NCBI RefSeq assembly: GCF_014649495.1
Contig: NZ_BMTD01000009.1
Coordinates: forward strand, 248,001-312,000
DNA from: Streptomyces filipinensis
GTDB lineage: Bacteria > Actinomycetota > Actinomycetes > Streptomycetales > Streptomycetaceae
Direction of reading: 5' to 3'
DNA length: 64,000 bases
The notes below the pieces were generated by a model. That model worked only from the letters and a program-made list of their open reading frames with translations. It was not told the origin of the DNA and did not search any database. The translations under genes were made by a program, and so were the position numbers. Shown in pieces: positions 1 to 7,378 of this stretch; the first letter of the stretch is position 1, and each line of letters starts with the position of its first letter.

Positions 1-2585
1 AAGAACGAGACGGGGGCGGCCGGTGTCCAGGCGGTGAGGACCACCGCGTAGGCGGCGACCCAGACGGCGTACGGCGTGGCTCCCAGGAATCGGGCCAGTG
101 CCTTGACCTCGTTGACGCGGGACGGCTCCAGTTCGAACGCGCTGCTGCGGTCCATGAGCAGGGGCGCGTCGGTGCTGCCGCCGGGGAAGGCGGGCAGTGC
201 GACGGCGTCGGCGAGCGTCCGCGACCAGTGGGTGCGGCGCCGCTCGCCCTCGGGCGAGGCGAGCAGCCGTTCCCACGCGGTGATGTGGGCGCCGAAGGAC
301 GGCGCGGGCACGGGGTCCCGTTCGGGGTCCCGGTAGAGCTCGGCCAGGTCCCGGGTCAGCAGGCCGGTGGTCCATCCGTCGGCGACGCTCGCGCTGAACA
401 CCCAGCGCAGCAGGGCGGTTCCGTCGCCGAGGAGGAACACGGCGAGCAGGGCGGTGGGGCCGGCGGTCAGGTCGAAGGCGGTGGCGTCCGCCTCGGCCAC
501 GGCCGCGGCCAGCGCGGGGTGGCGGGCGTCCGCGGCCTGCGGCAGCGCGGTCGTGCGCAGGGCCAGCCGCGCGGTGCCGGTGACCTGCTGCCGCACCCGG
601 CCGTCGCGCTCGGTGAACACGGTGCGCAGGATCGCGTGCCGGGCGCACAGGCGGTGCACGGCGGCCTGGAGCCGGGCCGGGTCGAGGGGGCCGTCCAGGA
701 GCACGGAGTGGTGGACGTTGGTCGCGGGCGGTGCGACGCGCCCGCCCGCACCGGTGATCTCGGCGACCTCCCAGACCTTGGTCTGAAGCGGTGAGCAGGG
801 CAGGTCCGTCTCGTCCGGCTCCGCGGCCGGGGCGTCCCCGGGGTGCGGCGTCCGGCCGGCGGCCTCGAGGGCGGCGACGGCCAGGGCCTCGGGCGTACGG
901 CTGTCGTAGAGAGCCGACAGGGCGAGCTCCACCCCGAGGCGCTCCGCCAGCAGGGCGGTGGCGCGGACGGCGGTGATCGAGTCGCCGCCGATCTCGAAGA
1001 AGTCGTCCTTGCGTCCGACGCGGTCGACCGGCAGCACCTGCTGCCAGACGGCGCAGACGGCCTGCTCCGTGGGGCCCACCGGGGGTTCGTACAGCGGACG
1101 CAGCTCCTCGTAGCGGGCCCGCAGCGCGCGGACGTCGACCTTGTCGCCCGCGGTCAGCGGCAGCCGGTCGAAGGTGAGGAACCGGTGCGGCACCTTCACC
1201 GGGGACAGCCAGGCGGCCACGTGGTCGCGCAGCTCCCGCTCGCCGGGCGGTGCCGTGAAGCCCGCCGCCGGGTCGGGTACGACGGCGGCGACGAGCAGCG
1301 CGCCGAGCACCGGGTGGGGGATGCCGAAGACCGCCGCGTCGGCGAGCGCGGGGTGCCGCAGCAGGACCTCCTCCACCTCCTGCGGGGCGATCTTGAAGCC
1401 TCCGGAGCTGATGATCCTGGAGGAGCGGTCGACGAGGTACAGATACCCCTCCTCGTCCAGGCGGCCGAGGTCTCCGGTGTGCACCCAGCCGTCGTCCTCG
1501 GCGAAGCCGTCGCCCTGCCCCAGGTAGCCGCGGCCGGCCCCGGCGCCCCCGCGCAGCATGACCTCGCCGGTCTGTCCCGTGGCCGCCGCGGTCCCGTCCG
1601 GCAGCCGGACGAGCAGGGTGTCCGCGTCGCCCGGCCGGCCCACGGAGTGCGGGCGCGCCGGGTCGTACTCGGTGTTGACGCCGACCGGCCAGGCCTCGGT
1701 CGAGGTGTAGAAGTTCTTGATCGTGGCCTCGGGGCAGAGCGCGGCCAGCCGGGCCAGGGTCGGGGGCGGGGTGGCCGCACCGGTCAGCCCGAGGACCCGC
1801 AGGGATGCCAGGTCGTCGCTGTGCGGGCCGGTGAAGGACAGCAGGGCGTGGGCCATGGCCGGCACCATCAGGGTCCCGGTGGCCCGGTGGGTGCGTACGG
1901 CCGTGCAGAAGGCCTCCGGTTCGAAACCGTCGAGGACCACCGTGACGTCGGGTTCGGTGAGGCAGGTCAGGAGCATCGACTGGGCCGCGTTGGTGCCGAG
2001 GGGCAGCGCGTGCACGAACACCTCGCCCCGCGCCAGCTCCGCCGGGTCGTCCACGACCCGGTCCCGGAAGGCGTCCACCAGGTTGCGGTGGGTCGCGGCG
2101 ACCGCTTTGGCGCGGCCCGTCGTCGCGGAGGTGAACAGGATCTGTGCCAGGTCGTCGGGTCCGGCCGCGTCCGGCGGTTCCGTGCGGCGGCCCTGGGTGA
2201 TCAGCTCCGGCGTGGTGCAGTGCCAGGCGTTCGGCAGTTCCGGCCGGGGCAGTCCGGCCGAGGTGATCGCGCCGGTGGCGTGCGCCTCCCGCAGCAGGCC
2301 GGCGAGTTCATGGGCGGACCAGCGCGCGGACGCGATCACCGGGACCCCGCCGGCCAGCTGGACGGCCAGGTAGGCGACGGCGAAGTCGAGGATGTCCCGG
2401 TCCCTGATCACCAGGGCGACGCGCCGGCCCGGGGTCAGGCCGCGGGCCAGCAGGGCGTCGGCCGCGCGCAGGGTGCGGTCGTACCAGTCGGCGTAGGTGA
2501 GCTTTTCGCCGTCCGGCGTGACGAGCGCGGTCCGGTCCGGGGCGGCCGCGGTACGCCGGGCGAGCAGATCAGGGACGACACGCAT
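1..2585 (-). CDS. Nonribosomal peptide synthetase module A-PCP-C (partial, C-terminus outside window)
   Basis: The visible 861 residues hold an AMP-forming adenylation domain (about 1-490), a carrier domain (about 500-570) and the first part of a condensation domain. In the A domain I see TSATTGRAKA (A3, about 147), NFYTSTE (A5), DRSSRIISSGGFK (A7/A8, about 385-397) and the A10 lysine in TAGDKVD (about 480). The carrier serine lies in FFEIGGDSI (about 534). The C domain has RHAILRTVF but its catalytic HHxxxDG reads SASVADG (about 729), so both histidines are missing. The A7/A8 region looks more like an acyl-CoA-ligase-type enzyme than a typical amino-acid A domain, so I do not predict the substrate. 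ATG 2585 is chosen because GAGG lies 8 nt upstream. An in-frame ATG at 2747 abuts its SD with no spacing. The gene is divergent from the radical SAM operon and presumably builds the acyl or peptidyl part of the product. Confidence 0.9.
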   Translation of the reverse strand, partial: MRVVPDLLARRTAAAPDRTALVTPDGEKLTYADWYDRTLRAADALLARGLTPGRRVALVIRDRDILDFAVAYLAVQLAGGVPVIASARWSAHELAGLLREAHATGAITSAGLPRPELPNAWHCTTPELITQGRRTEPPDAAGPDDLAQILFTSATTGRAKAVAATHRNLVDAFRDRVVDDPAELARGEVFVHALPLGTNAAQSMLLTCLTEPDVTVVLDGFEPEAFCTAVRTHRATGTLMVPAMAHALLSFTGPHSDDLASLRVLGLTGAATPPPTLARLAALCPEATIKNFYTSTEAWPVGVNTEYDPARPHSVGRPGDADTLLVRLPDGTAAATGQTGEVMLRGGAGAGRGYLGQGDGFAEDDGWVHTGDLGRLDEEGYLYLVDRSSRIISSGGFKIAPQEVEEVLLRHPALADAAVFGIPHPVLGALLVAAVVPDPAAGFTAPPGERELRDHVAAWLSPVKVPHRFLTFDRLPLTAGDKVDVRALRARYEELRPLYEPPVGPTEQAVCAVWQQVLPVDRVGRKDDFFEIGGDSITAVRATALLAERLGVELALSALYDSRTPEALAVAALEAAGRTPHPGDAPAAEPDETDLPCSPLQTKVWEVAEITGAGGRVAPPATNVHHSVLLDGPLDPARLQAAVHRLCARHAILRTVFTERDGRVRQQVTGTARLALRTTALPQAADARHPALAAAVAEADATAFDLTAGPTALLAVFLLGDGTALLRWVFSASVADGWTTGLLTRDLAELYRDPERDPVPAPSFGAHITAWERLLASPEGERRRTHWSRTLADAVALPAFPGGSTDAPLLMDRSSAFELEPSRVNEVKALARFLGATPYAVWVAAYAVVLTAWTPAAPVSF

Positions 2586-2641
2586 GGGAATTACCTCGAT
2601 GACGTGGGCAAGAGCGGTGAAAAGGGGGCCGGAGCACCGCT

Positions 2642-2669
2642 GGTCCCGCCGCTGATGCGCGGCGGGACC
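2642..2669. repeat. Perfect 11-bp stem hairpin in the NRPS leader
   Basis: GGTCCCGCCGC and its exact complement flank a 6-nt loop. It sits between the micro-ORF terminator and the NRPS start codon. No T-run follows on either strand, so it looks like a structural leader element rather than a second terminator. Confidence 0.6.
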
Positions 2670-2673
2670 GGCG

Positions 2674-2698
2674 AAAAATGTCGCTTCCGTGGAAGCGA
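2674..2698 (-). terminator. Rho-independent terminator or attenuator between micro-ORFs and NRPS
   Basis: On the minus strand an 8-bp perfect palindrome, TCGCTTCC/GGAAGCGA (2681-2698), is followed by CATTTTT. It lies 19 nt after the stop codon of the second six-codon ORF and 89 nt before the NRPS start. It could end a separate short transcript or act as an attenuator for the NRPS. Confidence 0.6.
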
Positions 2699-2716
2699 TG
2701 TCGGGACGGTGAGTCC

Positions 2717-2737
2717 TCAGGTGTTCATCTTGGTCAT
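2717..2737 (-). CDS. Six-codon micro-ORF MTKMNT
   Basis: ATG ACC AAG ATG AAC ACC TGA, preceded by AAAGGAG with a 10-nt spacer. It matches the micro-ORF at 2793-2813 at 19 of 21 bases, including the stop codon, while the DNA between the two is not similar. That pattern favours selection on the short peptide or on its translation. It lies directly upstream of a terminator hairpin and then the NRPS. It could be a leader peptide of an attenuator or a minimal precursor peptide for the cluster's enzymes. Nothing in the sequence decides between these. Confidence 0.5.
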   Translation of the reverse strand: MTKMNT

Positions 2738-2792
2738 GGTGCTTCATCTCCTTTCTCTGCCGTCGTTTCCCGGGTGGTCGTTTCCGGGTTTC

Positions 2793-2813
2793 TCAGCTGT
2801 TCACCTTGGTCAT
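2793..2813 (-). CDS. Six-codon micro-ORF MTKVNS
   Basis: ATG ACC AAG GTG AAC AGC TGA. AAGGAG at 2820-2825 lies 6 nt upstream, an ideal Shine-Dalgarno spacing. It is the upstream partner of the micro-ORF at 2717-2737, and both share the pattern M-T-K-x-N-(S/T)-stop. The stop codon of a 39-codon ORF (2826-2942) touches this SD, which would allow translational coupling if that ORF is real. The function is unknown. Confidence 0.5.
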   Translation of the reverse strand: MTKVNS

Positions 2814-2825
2814 GTCACGCTCCTT

Positions 2826-2942
2826 ACTTCTCGCTGCCACCGGCGTTTCCGGCGATGTCCCAGACGCTACGAGAGCCCGTGCCCGCCGGTCCAGAGCCGG
2901 CCGGTGGCAACAAATGACCTGGCCACTCCTGCGCAGTGTCCA
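2826..2942 (-). CDS. Possible 39-aa small ORF (uncertain)
   Basis: This ORF begins with ATG 3 nt downstream of the shared 23-bp motif and ends in TAA immediately before the SD of the MTKVNS micro-ORF. The peptide is Gly/Ala/Pro-rich, begins MDTAQEW and ends VWDIAGNAGGSEK. There is no Shine-Dalgarno site before the ATG, so it would have to be leaderless or start at an internal TTG, 11 nt after AGGAG. It may be only 5' UTR. It is listed because it is the longest possible precursor-like peptide next to the radical SAM gene. Confidence 0.2.
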
Positions 2943-2945
2943 TGC

Positions 2946-2968
2946 GGTCAGGCAACTACTGGCCACCG
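2946..2968. promoter_or_regulatory. Cluster operator-like motif, copy 1
   Basis: GGTCAGGCAACT, four variable bases, then GCCACCG. The same 23-bp arrangement (19 identical bases) is found at 12984-13006 upstream of the cluster's LuxR-type regulator. Both copies have the same orientation relative to the minus-strand gene they precede. A half-match (CGGTGGC) lies at 2902-2908. This is probably the binding site of the cluster regulator or a shared promoter element. Confidence 0.55.
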
Positions 2969-3043
2969 TGCGGGCATGGCATTGCGGGAAAGGACTCGCC
3001 TAGCGTTCAGGAATTCCCAGCCGAATCCACAGGACAGTTCGTA

Positions 3044-4030
3044 ATGACGACGCTTCCCGAACGACCCAGATACCTGTTCATCCGCATACTGGAGGCCTGT
3101 AACGCGGGCTGTTTCATGTGCGATTTCGCCCACTCCCGGGATACCTACCGGTTCACGAACGAGGACCTTTCCGAGCTGGTTCCGAAGGCTCTCGAAGAGG
3201 GGGTCCGCTACCTTCGCTTCACCGGCGGCGAGCCGCTGATGCACCGGGAGATCCTGCCCATGGTGCGCACCGCCGCCGAGGCCGGCCTGCAGGTCAGCCT
3301 CATCACCAACGGCATGCTGCTGCCCCGGATGGCCGACGCGCTCGCCGAGGCCGGCCTGTCGCTGGTCGTCGTCAGCATCGACGGCATGGACGCGAAGAGC
3401 CACGACCTCTTCCGGGACGCCAGGAACTGCTTCGACCGGGCCGTGGAGGGCCTGAAGCTGGCCAAGTCCCTGGGAATCATGTGCCGCGTCAACAGCGTGG
3501 TCGGGCCGCACAACTACCGCGAGATGCCCGAACTGCAGGAGTTCCTGGCGGACCTGGGCGTCGACCAGTGGGACCTGTCCGCGCTCAAGCTGTCCCAGAT
3601 GCCCACCTATCCCGACGAGGACGACGTACGCCGCGTCGGGGAGCGCATCTACGCACACGAGCGGCTGCGGCCCATGGGAAAGCGGTGGTACGGGGAGACC
3701 GCCGAGGAGCAGCACCGCTACTTCGCGCAGGGCGTGACGCCCCGGGTCTCCCAGGACCGCTGCTTCGCCGCCGAGGACGTCGTCTACCTGGACGCCAAGG
3801 ACGGCAGCGCCTTCGTGTGCGCGTGCCTTCCGCACCGCACGGACGGCGGCAGCAACAGCGCGCGGTTCCGTACCGGCGGTGTCGTCGACCTCGGCACACC
3901 GCGGCTGCGCGAGATGCAGCAGCACTTCGCGGCGCACGGCCCCGCCTCGTGCACCGGCTGCAACGCGGCGTCCGCCCGCTACAGCGATGTCGTGGCGGCC
4001 GGTTCCGACGTGCCCGCCTGGGCCTACTGA
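3044..4030 (+). CDS. Radical SAM enzyme with C-terminal cysteine-rich region
   Basis: The protein has 328 aa. The 4Fe-4S/SAM motif CNAGCFMC (C19, C23, C26) is followed by TGGEP near residue 60, both standard for the MoaA-like radical SAM superfamily. The C-terminal part has further cysteines (RCF, FVCAC, and SCTGC near the end), as in Twitch/SPASM-type auxiliary cluster domains. ATG 3044 is preferred, with AGGA about 9 nt upstream. The longer frame from 2936 would run through the operator-like motif. It is the first gene of the plus-strand operon. Known radical SAM enzymes of this size act as peptide maturases or, in blasticidin biosynthesis (BlsE), as a nucleoside-sugar decarboxylase. The neighbouring nucleoside-type genes make the second role attractive, but the substrate is inferred. 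Confidence 0.88.
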   Translation: MTTLPERPRYLFIRILEACNAGCFMCDFAHSRDTYRFTNEDLSELVPKALEEGVRYLRFTGGEPLMHREILPMVRTAAEAGLQVSLITNGMLLPRMADALAEAGLSLVVVSIDGMDAKSHDLFRDARNCFDRAVEGLKLAKSLGIMCRVNSVVGPHNYREMPELQEFLADLGVDQWDLSALKLSQMPTYPDEDDVRRVGERIYAHERLRPMGKRWYGETAEEQHRYFAQGVTPRVSQDRCFAAEDVVYLDAKDGSAFVCACLPHRTDGGSNSARFRTGGVVDLGTPRLREMQQHFAAHGPASCTGCNAASARYSDVVAAGSDVPAWAY

Positions 4031-4100
4031 CGCCCACCGACCGGTCCACCCGGCCCCTTCCCCGGTTCACGACTCATTCCCGGTTCAAAGGAGACACGCA

Positions 4101-6146
4101 ATGTCCGTCATGACGGCCGCCCCCCGCGCCGCTCTCTCAGCCGCCGCGGTGTCGGCGCTGCTCGGCAACTTCACCCCCGTCGACGCCGGCGTCCTCGCCG
4201 AACTTCCCGCGGAGACGGTCGAGGAACACGCGAGGGACCTGCTCAAGCGCCTCCACGTGGCCGCCGAGATCACCGCCCCGGGCCGCGGAGCCGCCCTGAT
4301 CGAGGAGGTCCTCGCCGCGGACCCCGACGAGGAGCGGCTCCTCAACTGCCTCGACGCGATCCTGGAGTTCGGCCGTCTGCCGGAGGACCTGAGCGCCGAC
4401 GAGGCCGAGAAGGCGGCACGCGCGGAGATCCGCCAGGAGGTGCTGCACTTCGACCGGATCATGGACCTGGAGTCGCTGCGCGAGGGCCGGATCACCATCA
4501 AGGCCCGGCGCGACCTGCTGCACGGCGGCACGCTGGGCGCCGCCGAGCGCCTGCTCGTCCTGCTCCAGGAACGGCTCATGATGCGCGGGGCGCGCCCGCT
4601 GCACTGGCAGGACCTGTCCTCCGTGGAGCAGAAGCTCGTCTCGGCCAGCGGTGACGGCGCCCGCCTGGAGCGCAGTCAGTACCCGGTCGCGGTCGCCTGT
4701 GCCGCCGGCGCCGACAGCGCGCAGGCCGCCGACGTCCTGGCGGCGCTGGAGCGCAACCTGGTGCGCCACCCCATGCCGGTGTCGCTGGGCCTGCTGGACT
4801 ACGCCGCCTTCGTCGAGGGCGCCGCCCCGGCGTCCGTGATCGCCTCGACGCTCCATCTGACCGAGGACGGCGAGGTGCTCGCCGACATCTGGGCGGCCGG
4901 CAGCGGCTCGTGGGCCGTCCTGACCCGGGACGGATTCCGGCAGCGGGTGGTCGACCAGGGCACCCTCCAGGCGCAGTCCCTGGGGCAGGACCGGACCCGC
5001 CTGGCGCACGCCACGGTCACGATGCCGGAAGGCGCCTGGCTGCTGCTCACCACCGAGCCCGGCATCGGTGCGCTGGCGAACCTCGCCGACGAGCTGAACC
5101 GGCCCGGCCGCACCGGCCGCGTCGACCTCGGCTCCAGCCTGGGCCGGCTGTGCGGCGACGCCCCGTACGCCCTGGGCAAGAGCGGGGCGCTGACCCGCCT
5201 GGCCCAGCCCACCTCGCGCGACTACGACGACACGCTGCGGGAGTTCGCCGGCTCGCTCCTCGACGGCGCGAGCGGCCTGCACCTGTCCATCGAGTGCGGC
5301 CATGTGCACGCCGACCGCGAGATGGGGCCCGCGCAGCTGCGCGGCCTCGACCTCGGCGCCCGGTTCGTCGAGCTCCTCGGCGACGCGGCCGAGCGCGGCG
5401 CCACGCCGCTGTCCGTCGACGTGGCCGCGATGGTCGACGACGACCACGTCCTCAACCGCTTCGCCTTCGGCCGCTACCGAGAGCTGTTCGCCGAGCGGAA
5501 CATCCCCGTGGACGACCTCATCCTGGAGTCCAGCCCGCTGCCCCGCGCCGTCGCGCACGACGTGCTGCGGCGCGCGCTCCAGCGGGACGGCCAGGGCTAC
5601 CGGCTGAACCAGGTGGGCGGCAACCTCTACCTGGAGGCACCGGACCTGCGCCTGGAGCTGATCGAGGACCTGCACGGCGAGATGCGCAACGGCTGCGTCC
5701 TCTTCGAGGTCGGACTCGTCATGTACCGCGCGGCCCGCGAGCAGCTGACCGACGTGTTCTGGCAGGAGACCGGCGCCGAGCGGGACGACCTGCACGGACG
5801 CATGGCAGCGGCGTACGACGCCGCCCCGGACCCCCTCACACGTGAGCAGCTGCGCACCGGGTTCGAGCGGATGTACGACGACCCGTGGACCAAGGTGGTC
5901 GACGAGCCCGGCCGCACCCCCTTCCTCGACGCCTACACGGAGGTCCTCACCGCACGCTTCCACCGGGGCGAGACCACCGCGGTCTTCAACGTCATCGAGG
6001 ACTACTACCGCCCGCAGCAGGAGAAGGTGGTCCGGCTCGCCGAGCTGCTCGACATCCCGCTTCCGCTGCACGCCCTCTTCTTCGGCCCCTACAGCCGCGG
6101 TGTGGAGCGCCTGGCCGCCGGGACGGGGTGCGCGCCGTGCAACTGA
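4101..6146 (+). CDS. Hypothetical protein, 681 aa, unknown family
   Basis: AAAGGAG lies 9 nt before ATG 4101, 70 bp after the radical SAM gene. I do not recognise the family. The sequence is acidic and mostly helical in composition, with no signal peptide or membrane segment. It has few cysteines, including one in IECGHVHAD in the middle and a C-terminal CAPC-N ending. It is the largest protein of the operon and its stop overlaps the start of the DegT-fold gene, so it is very likely a dedicated part of the pathway. A role as ligase, scaffold or substrate-binding partner for the radical SAM enzyme is possible but unsupported. Confidence 0.85.
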   Translation: MSVMTAAPRAALSAAAVSALLGNFTPVDAGVLAELPAETVEEHARDLLKRLHVAAEITAPGRGAALIEEVLAADPDEERLLNCLDAILEFGRLPEDLSADEAEKAARAEIRQEVLHFDRIMDLESLREGRITIKARRDLLHGGTLGAAERLLVLLQERLMMRGARPLHWQDLSSVEQKLVSASGDGARLERSQYPVAVACAAGADSAQAADVLAALERNLVRHPMPVSLGLLDYAAFVEGAAPASVIASTLHLTEDGEVLADIWAAGSGSWAVLTRDGFRQRVVDQGTLQAQSLGQDRTRLAHATVTMPEGAWLLLTTEPGIGALANLADELNRPGRTGRVDLGSSLGRLCGDAPYALGKSGALTRLAQPTSRDYDDTLREFAGSLLDGASGLHLSIECGHVHADREMGPAQLRGLDLGARFVELLGDAAERGATPLSVDVAAMVDDDHVLNRFAFGRYRELFAERNIPVDDLILESSPLPRAVAHDVLRRALQRDGQGYRLNQVGGNLYLEAPDLRLELIEDLHGEMRNGCVLFEVGLVMYRAAREQLTDVFWQETGAERDDLHGRMAAAYDAAPDPLTREQLRTGFERMYDDPWTKVVDEPGRTPFLDAYTEVLTARFHRGETTAVFNVIEDYYRPQQEKVVRLAELLDIPLPLHALFFGPYSRGVERLAAGTGCAPCN

Positions 6147-7378
6147 CCGCCACCCCCCGGGCGCGCACCCCCGAGGCCGCCCTCGCCGACCCGGCGCTGG
6201 CCGTCAACGGCGGACCCCGCGCCGTCACCGCGACACCGGCCCCGCCGCTGGTGGACCGGGCCGCGCTGGCCGACGACATCGGCCGGATCATGCGGGAGGA
6301 CCGGGCCTTCGTCTGGTACGGCGGGCCCCGCCAGAAGGCCTTCGAGGGCGCCTTCGCCGAACTGGTCGGAGCCCGGCACGGGGTGATGTGCTCCTCGGGC
6401 ACCGCGGCGCTGCAGCTCCTGCTGCACGCGGCGGGGGTCCGGCGCGGCAGCGTCGTCGCCGTACCGGACTTCACCTTCCACTCGGTCCTCAGCTGCGTGC
6501 TGTCCATGGGAGCCGTACCGTTCCTGATGGCGGTCGACGCGCAGACCCTGATGACCGACGTGGACCGGGCGGTGGCCGAGGTCCCCCGGGGCGCGGTCCT
6601 GGTCGCCGTGCACGCCACCGGGCGCGCCCTCGACGTGCCGCGCCTCCTCGCCGAGCGGCCGGACCTCACCGTGGTGGAGGACACCGCCGACGCCCAGGCC
6701 ACGCTGCTGCGGGGCAGGCAGGTCGGCACGGACGGGCTCGGCGCCTGCTGGTCGTTCACCACCTCGCACAACGAGGTGCACACCGCCGGCGTGGCCGGGA
6801 TGGTCACCACCGACGACCGGCAGCTCGCCGACCGGCTGCGCCGCCTCGCCCACTACGGCAAGGAGCACCGCAGCGTCCACCCCGGCACCCCGCTCAACCC
6901 GATGCCCGCGGAACCCGGCTACAACTTCATGACCACCGAGGTGGAGGCCGCGGCCGGACTCGCGGCGGCCCGGGTGGCCCCGCAGGCCTGGGAGCGCCGC
7001 CGTACGGCGGGACGCGACCTGGCCGGGCACCTGGCGGCGCTGGACCTGAGCCCCGTGCCCGAACCCGCGGACAGCACCCAGAACTTCTACGACGTGCTGT
7101 TCCGGCCCGGCCCGCAGTGGACCGCGCACGAGGAACGCCTGCTGGACGCCCTCGTGGCCGAGGGCTGCCCGGCCTGGTCGTACCACACGCTCTCCCAGTT
7201 CCCCTGGGTCGCCGCCGAGTTGGGCGCGCTCGGGGTGTGGGGCGAGCGGGAACGCCGTATCGCCGAGGACGCCGACGCCCTCGGCCCGGTCCTCGGCATC
7301 CGCCCCGCGCCCGGCGAGGCCAGGACGCGAGCCGTCGCCGAAGGCGCGGCGAAGATCTTCAGGGAGGGGAACACGTGA
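6128..7378 (+). CDS. DegT/DnrJ/EryC1/StrS-fold enzyme lacking the PLP lysine (His instead)
   Basis: The protein has about 416 aa, with the fold seen in SSGTAALQLLL, VVAVPDFTFHS and VVEDTADAQAT. In sugar aminotransferases of this family the Schiff-base lysine sits in a SFxxxK segment. Here it reads SFTTSHN, so the lysine position is histidine (about residue 211-214; codon CAC at 6767). The known enzyme with the same change is ColD, a PMP-dependent GDP-4-keto-6-deoxymannose 3-dehydratase, so a sugar dehydratase role is more likely than transamination. The start is GTG 6128 or GTG 6137, both overlapping the previous stop codon. The ORF is coupled to the GNAT gene by GTGA. If the cluster makes an amino-sugar nucleoside, this enzyme would be a candidate for C3-deoxygenation of the sugar. 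That is inference. Confidence 0.85.
   Translation: MRAVQLTATPRARTPEAALADPALAVNGGPRAVTATPAPPLVDRAALADDIGRIMREDRAFVWYGGPRQKAFEGAFAELVGARHGVMCSSGTAALQLLLHAAGVRRGSVVAVPDFTFHSVLSCVLSMGAVPFLMAVDAQTLMTDVDRAVAEVPRGAVLVAVHATGRALDVPRLLAERPDLTVVEDTADAQATLLRGRQVGTDGLGACWSFTTSHNEVHTAGVAGMVTTDDRQLADRLRRLAHYGKEHRSVHPGTPLNPMPAEPGYNFMTTEVEAAAGLAAARVAPQAWERRRTAGRDLAGHLAALDLSPVPEPADSTQNFYDVLFRPGPQWTAHEERLLDALVAEGCPAWSYHTLSQFPWVAAELGALGVWGERERRIAEDADALGPVLGIRPAPGEARTRAVAEGAAKIFREGNT

Noticed and set aside
2585..2748. Alternative NRPS start at ATG 2747
   Set aside because: The SD abuts this ATG with no spacing and it would run through a terminator hairpin; ATG 2585 has GAGG 8 nt upstream and begins with a normal A-domain N-terminus.
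2936..3043. N-terminal extension of the radical SAM gene from ATG 2936
   Set aside because: It would encode the operator-like motif; ATG 3044 has an SD and a normal radical SAM N-terminus.
843..3044. 733-codon open frame antisense to the NRPS
   Set aside because: It is a GC-skew shadow of the NRPS gene, whose domains are clear on the other strand, and it runs through the micro-ORFs and operator region.
4137..6071. 644-codon antisense frame
   Set aside because: Shadow of the 681-aa gene; no SD, low-complexity sequence, no family resemblance.
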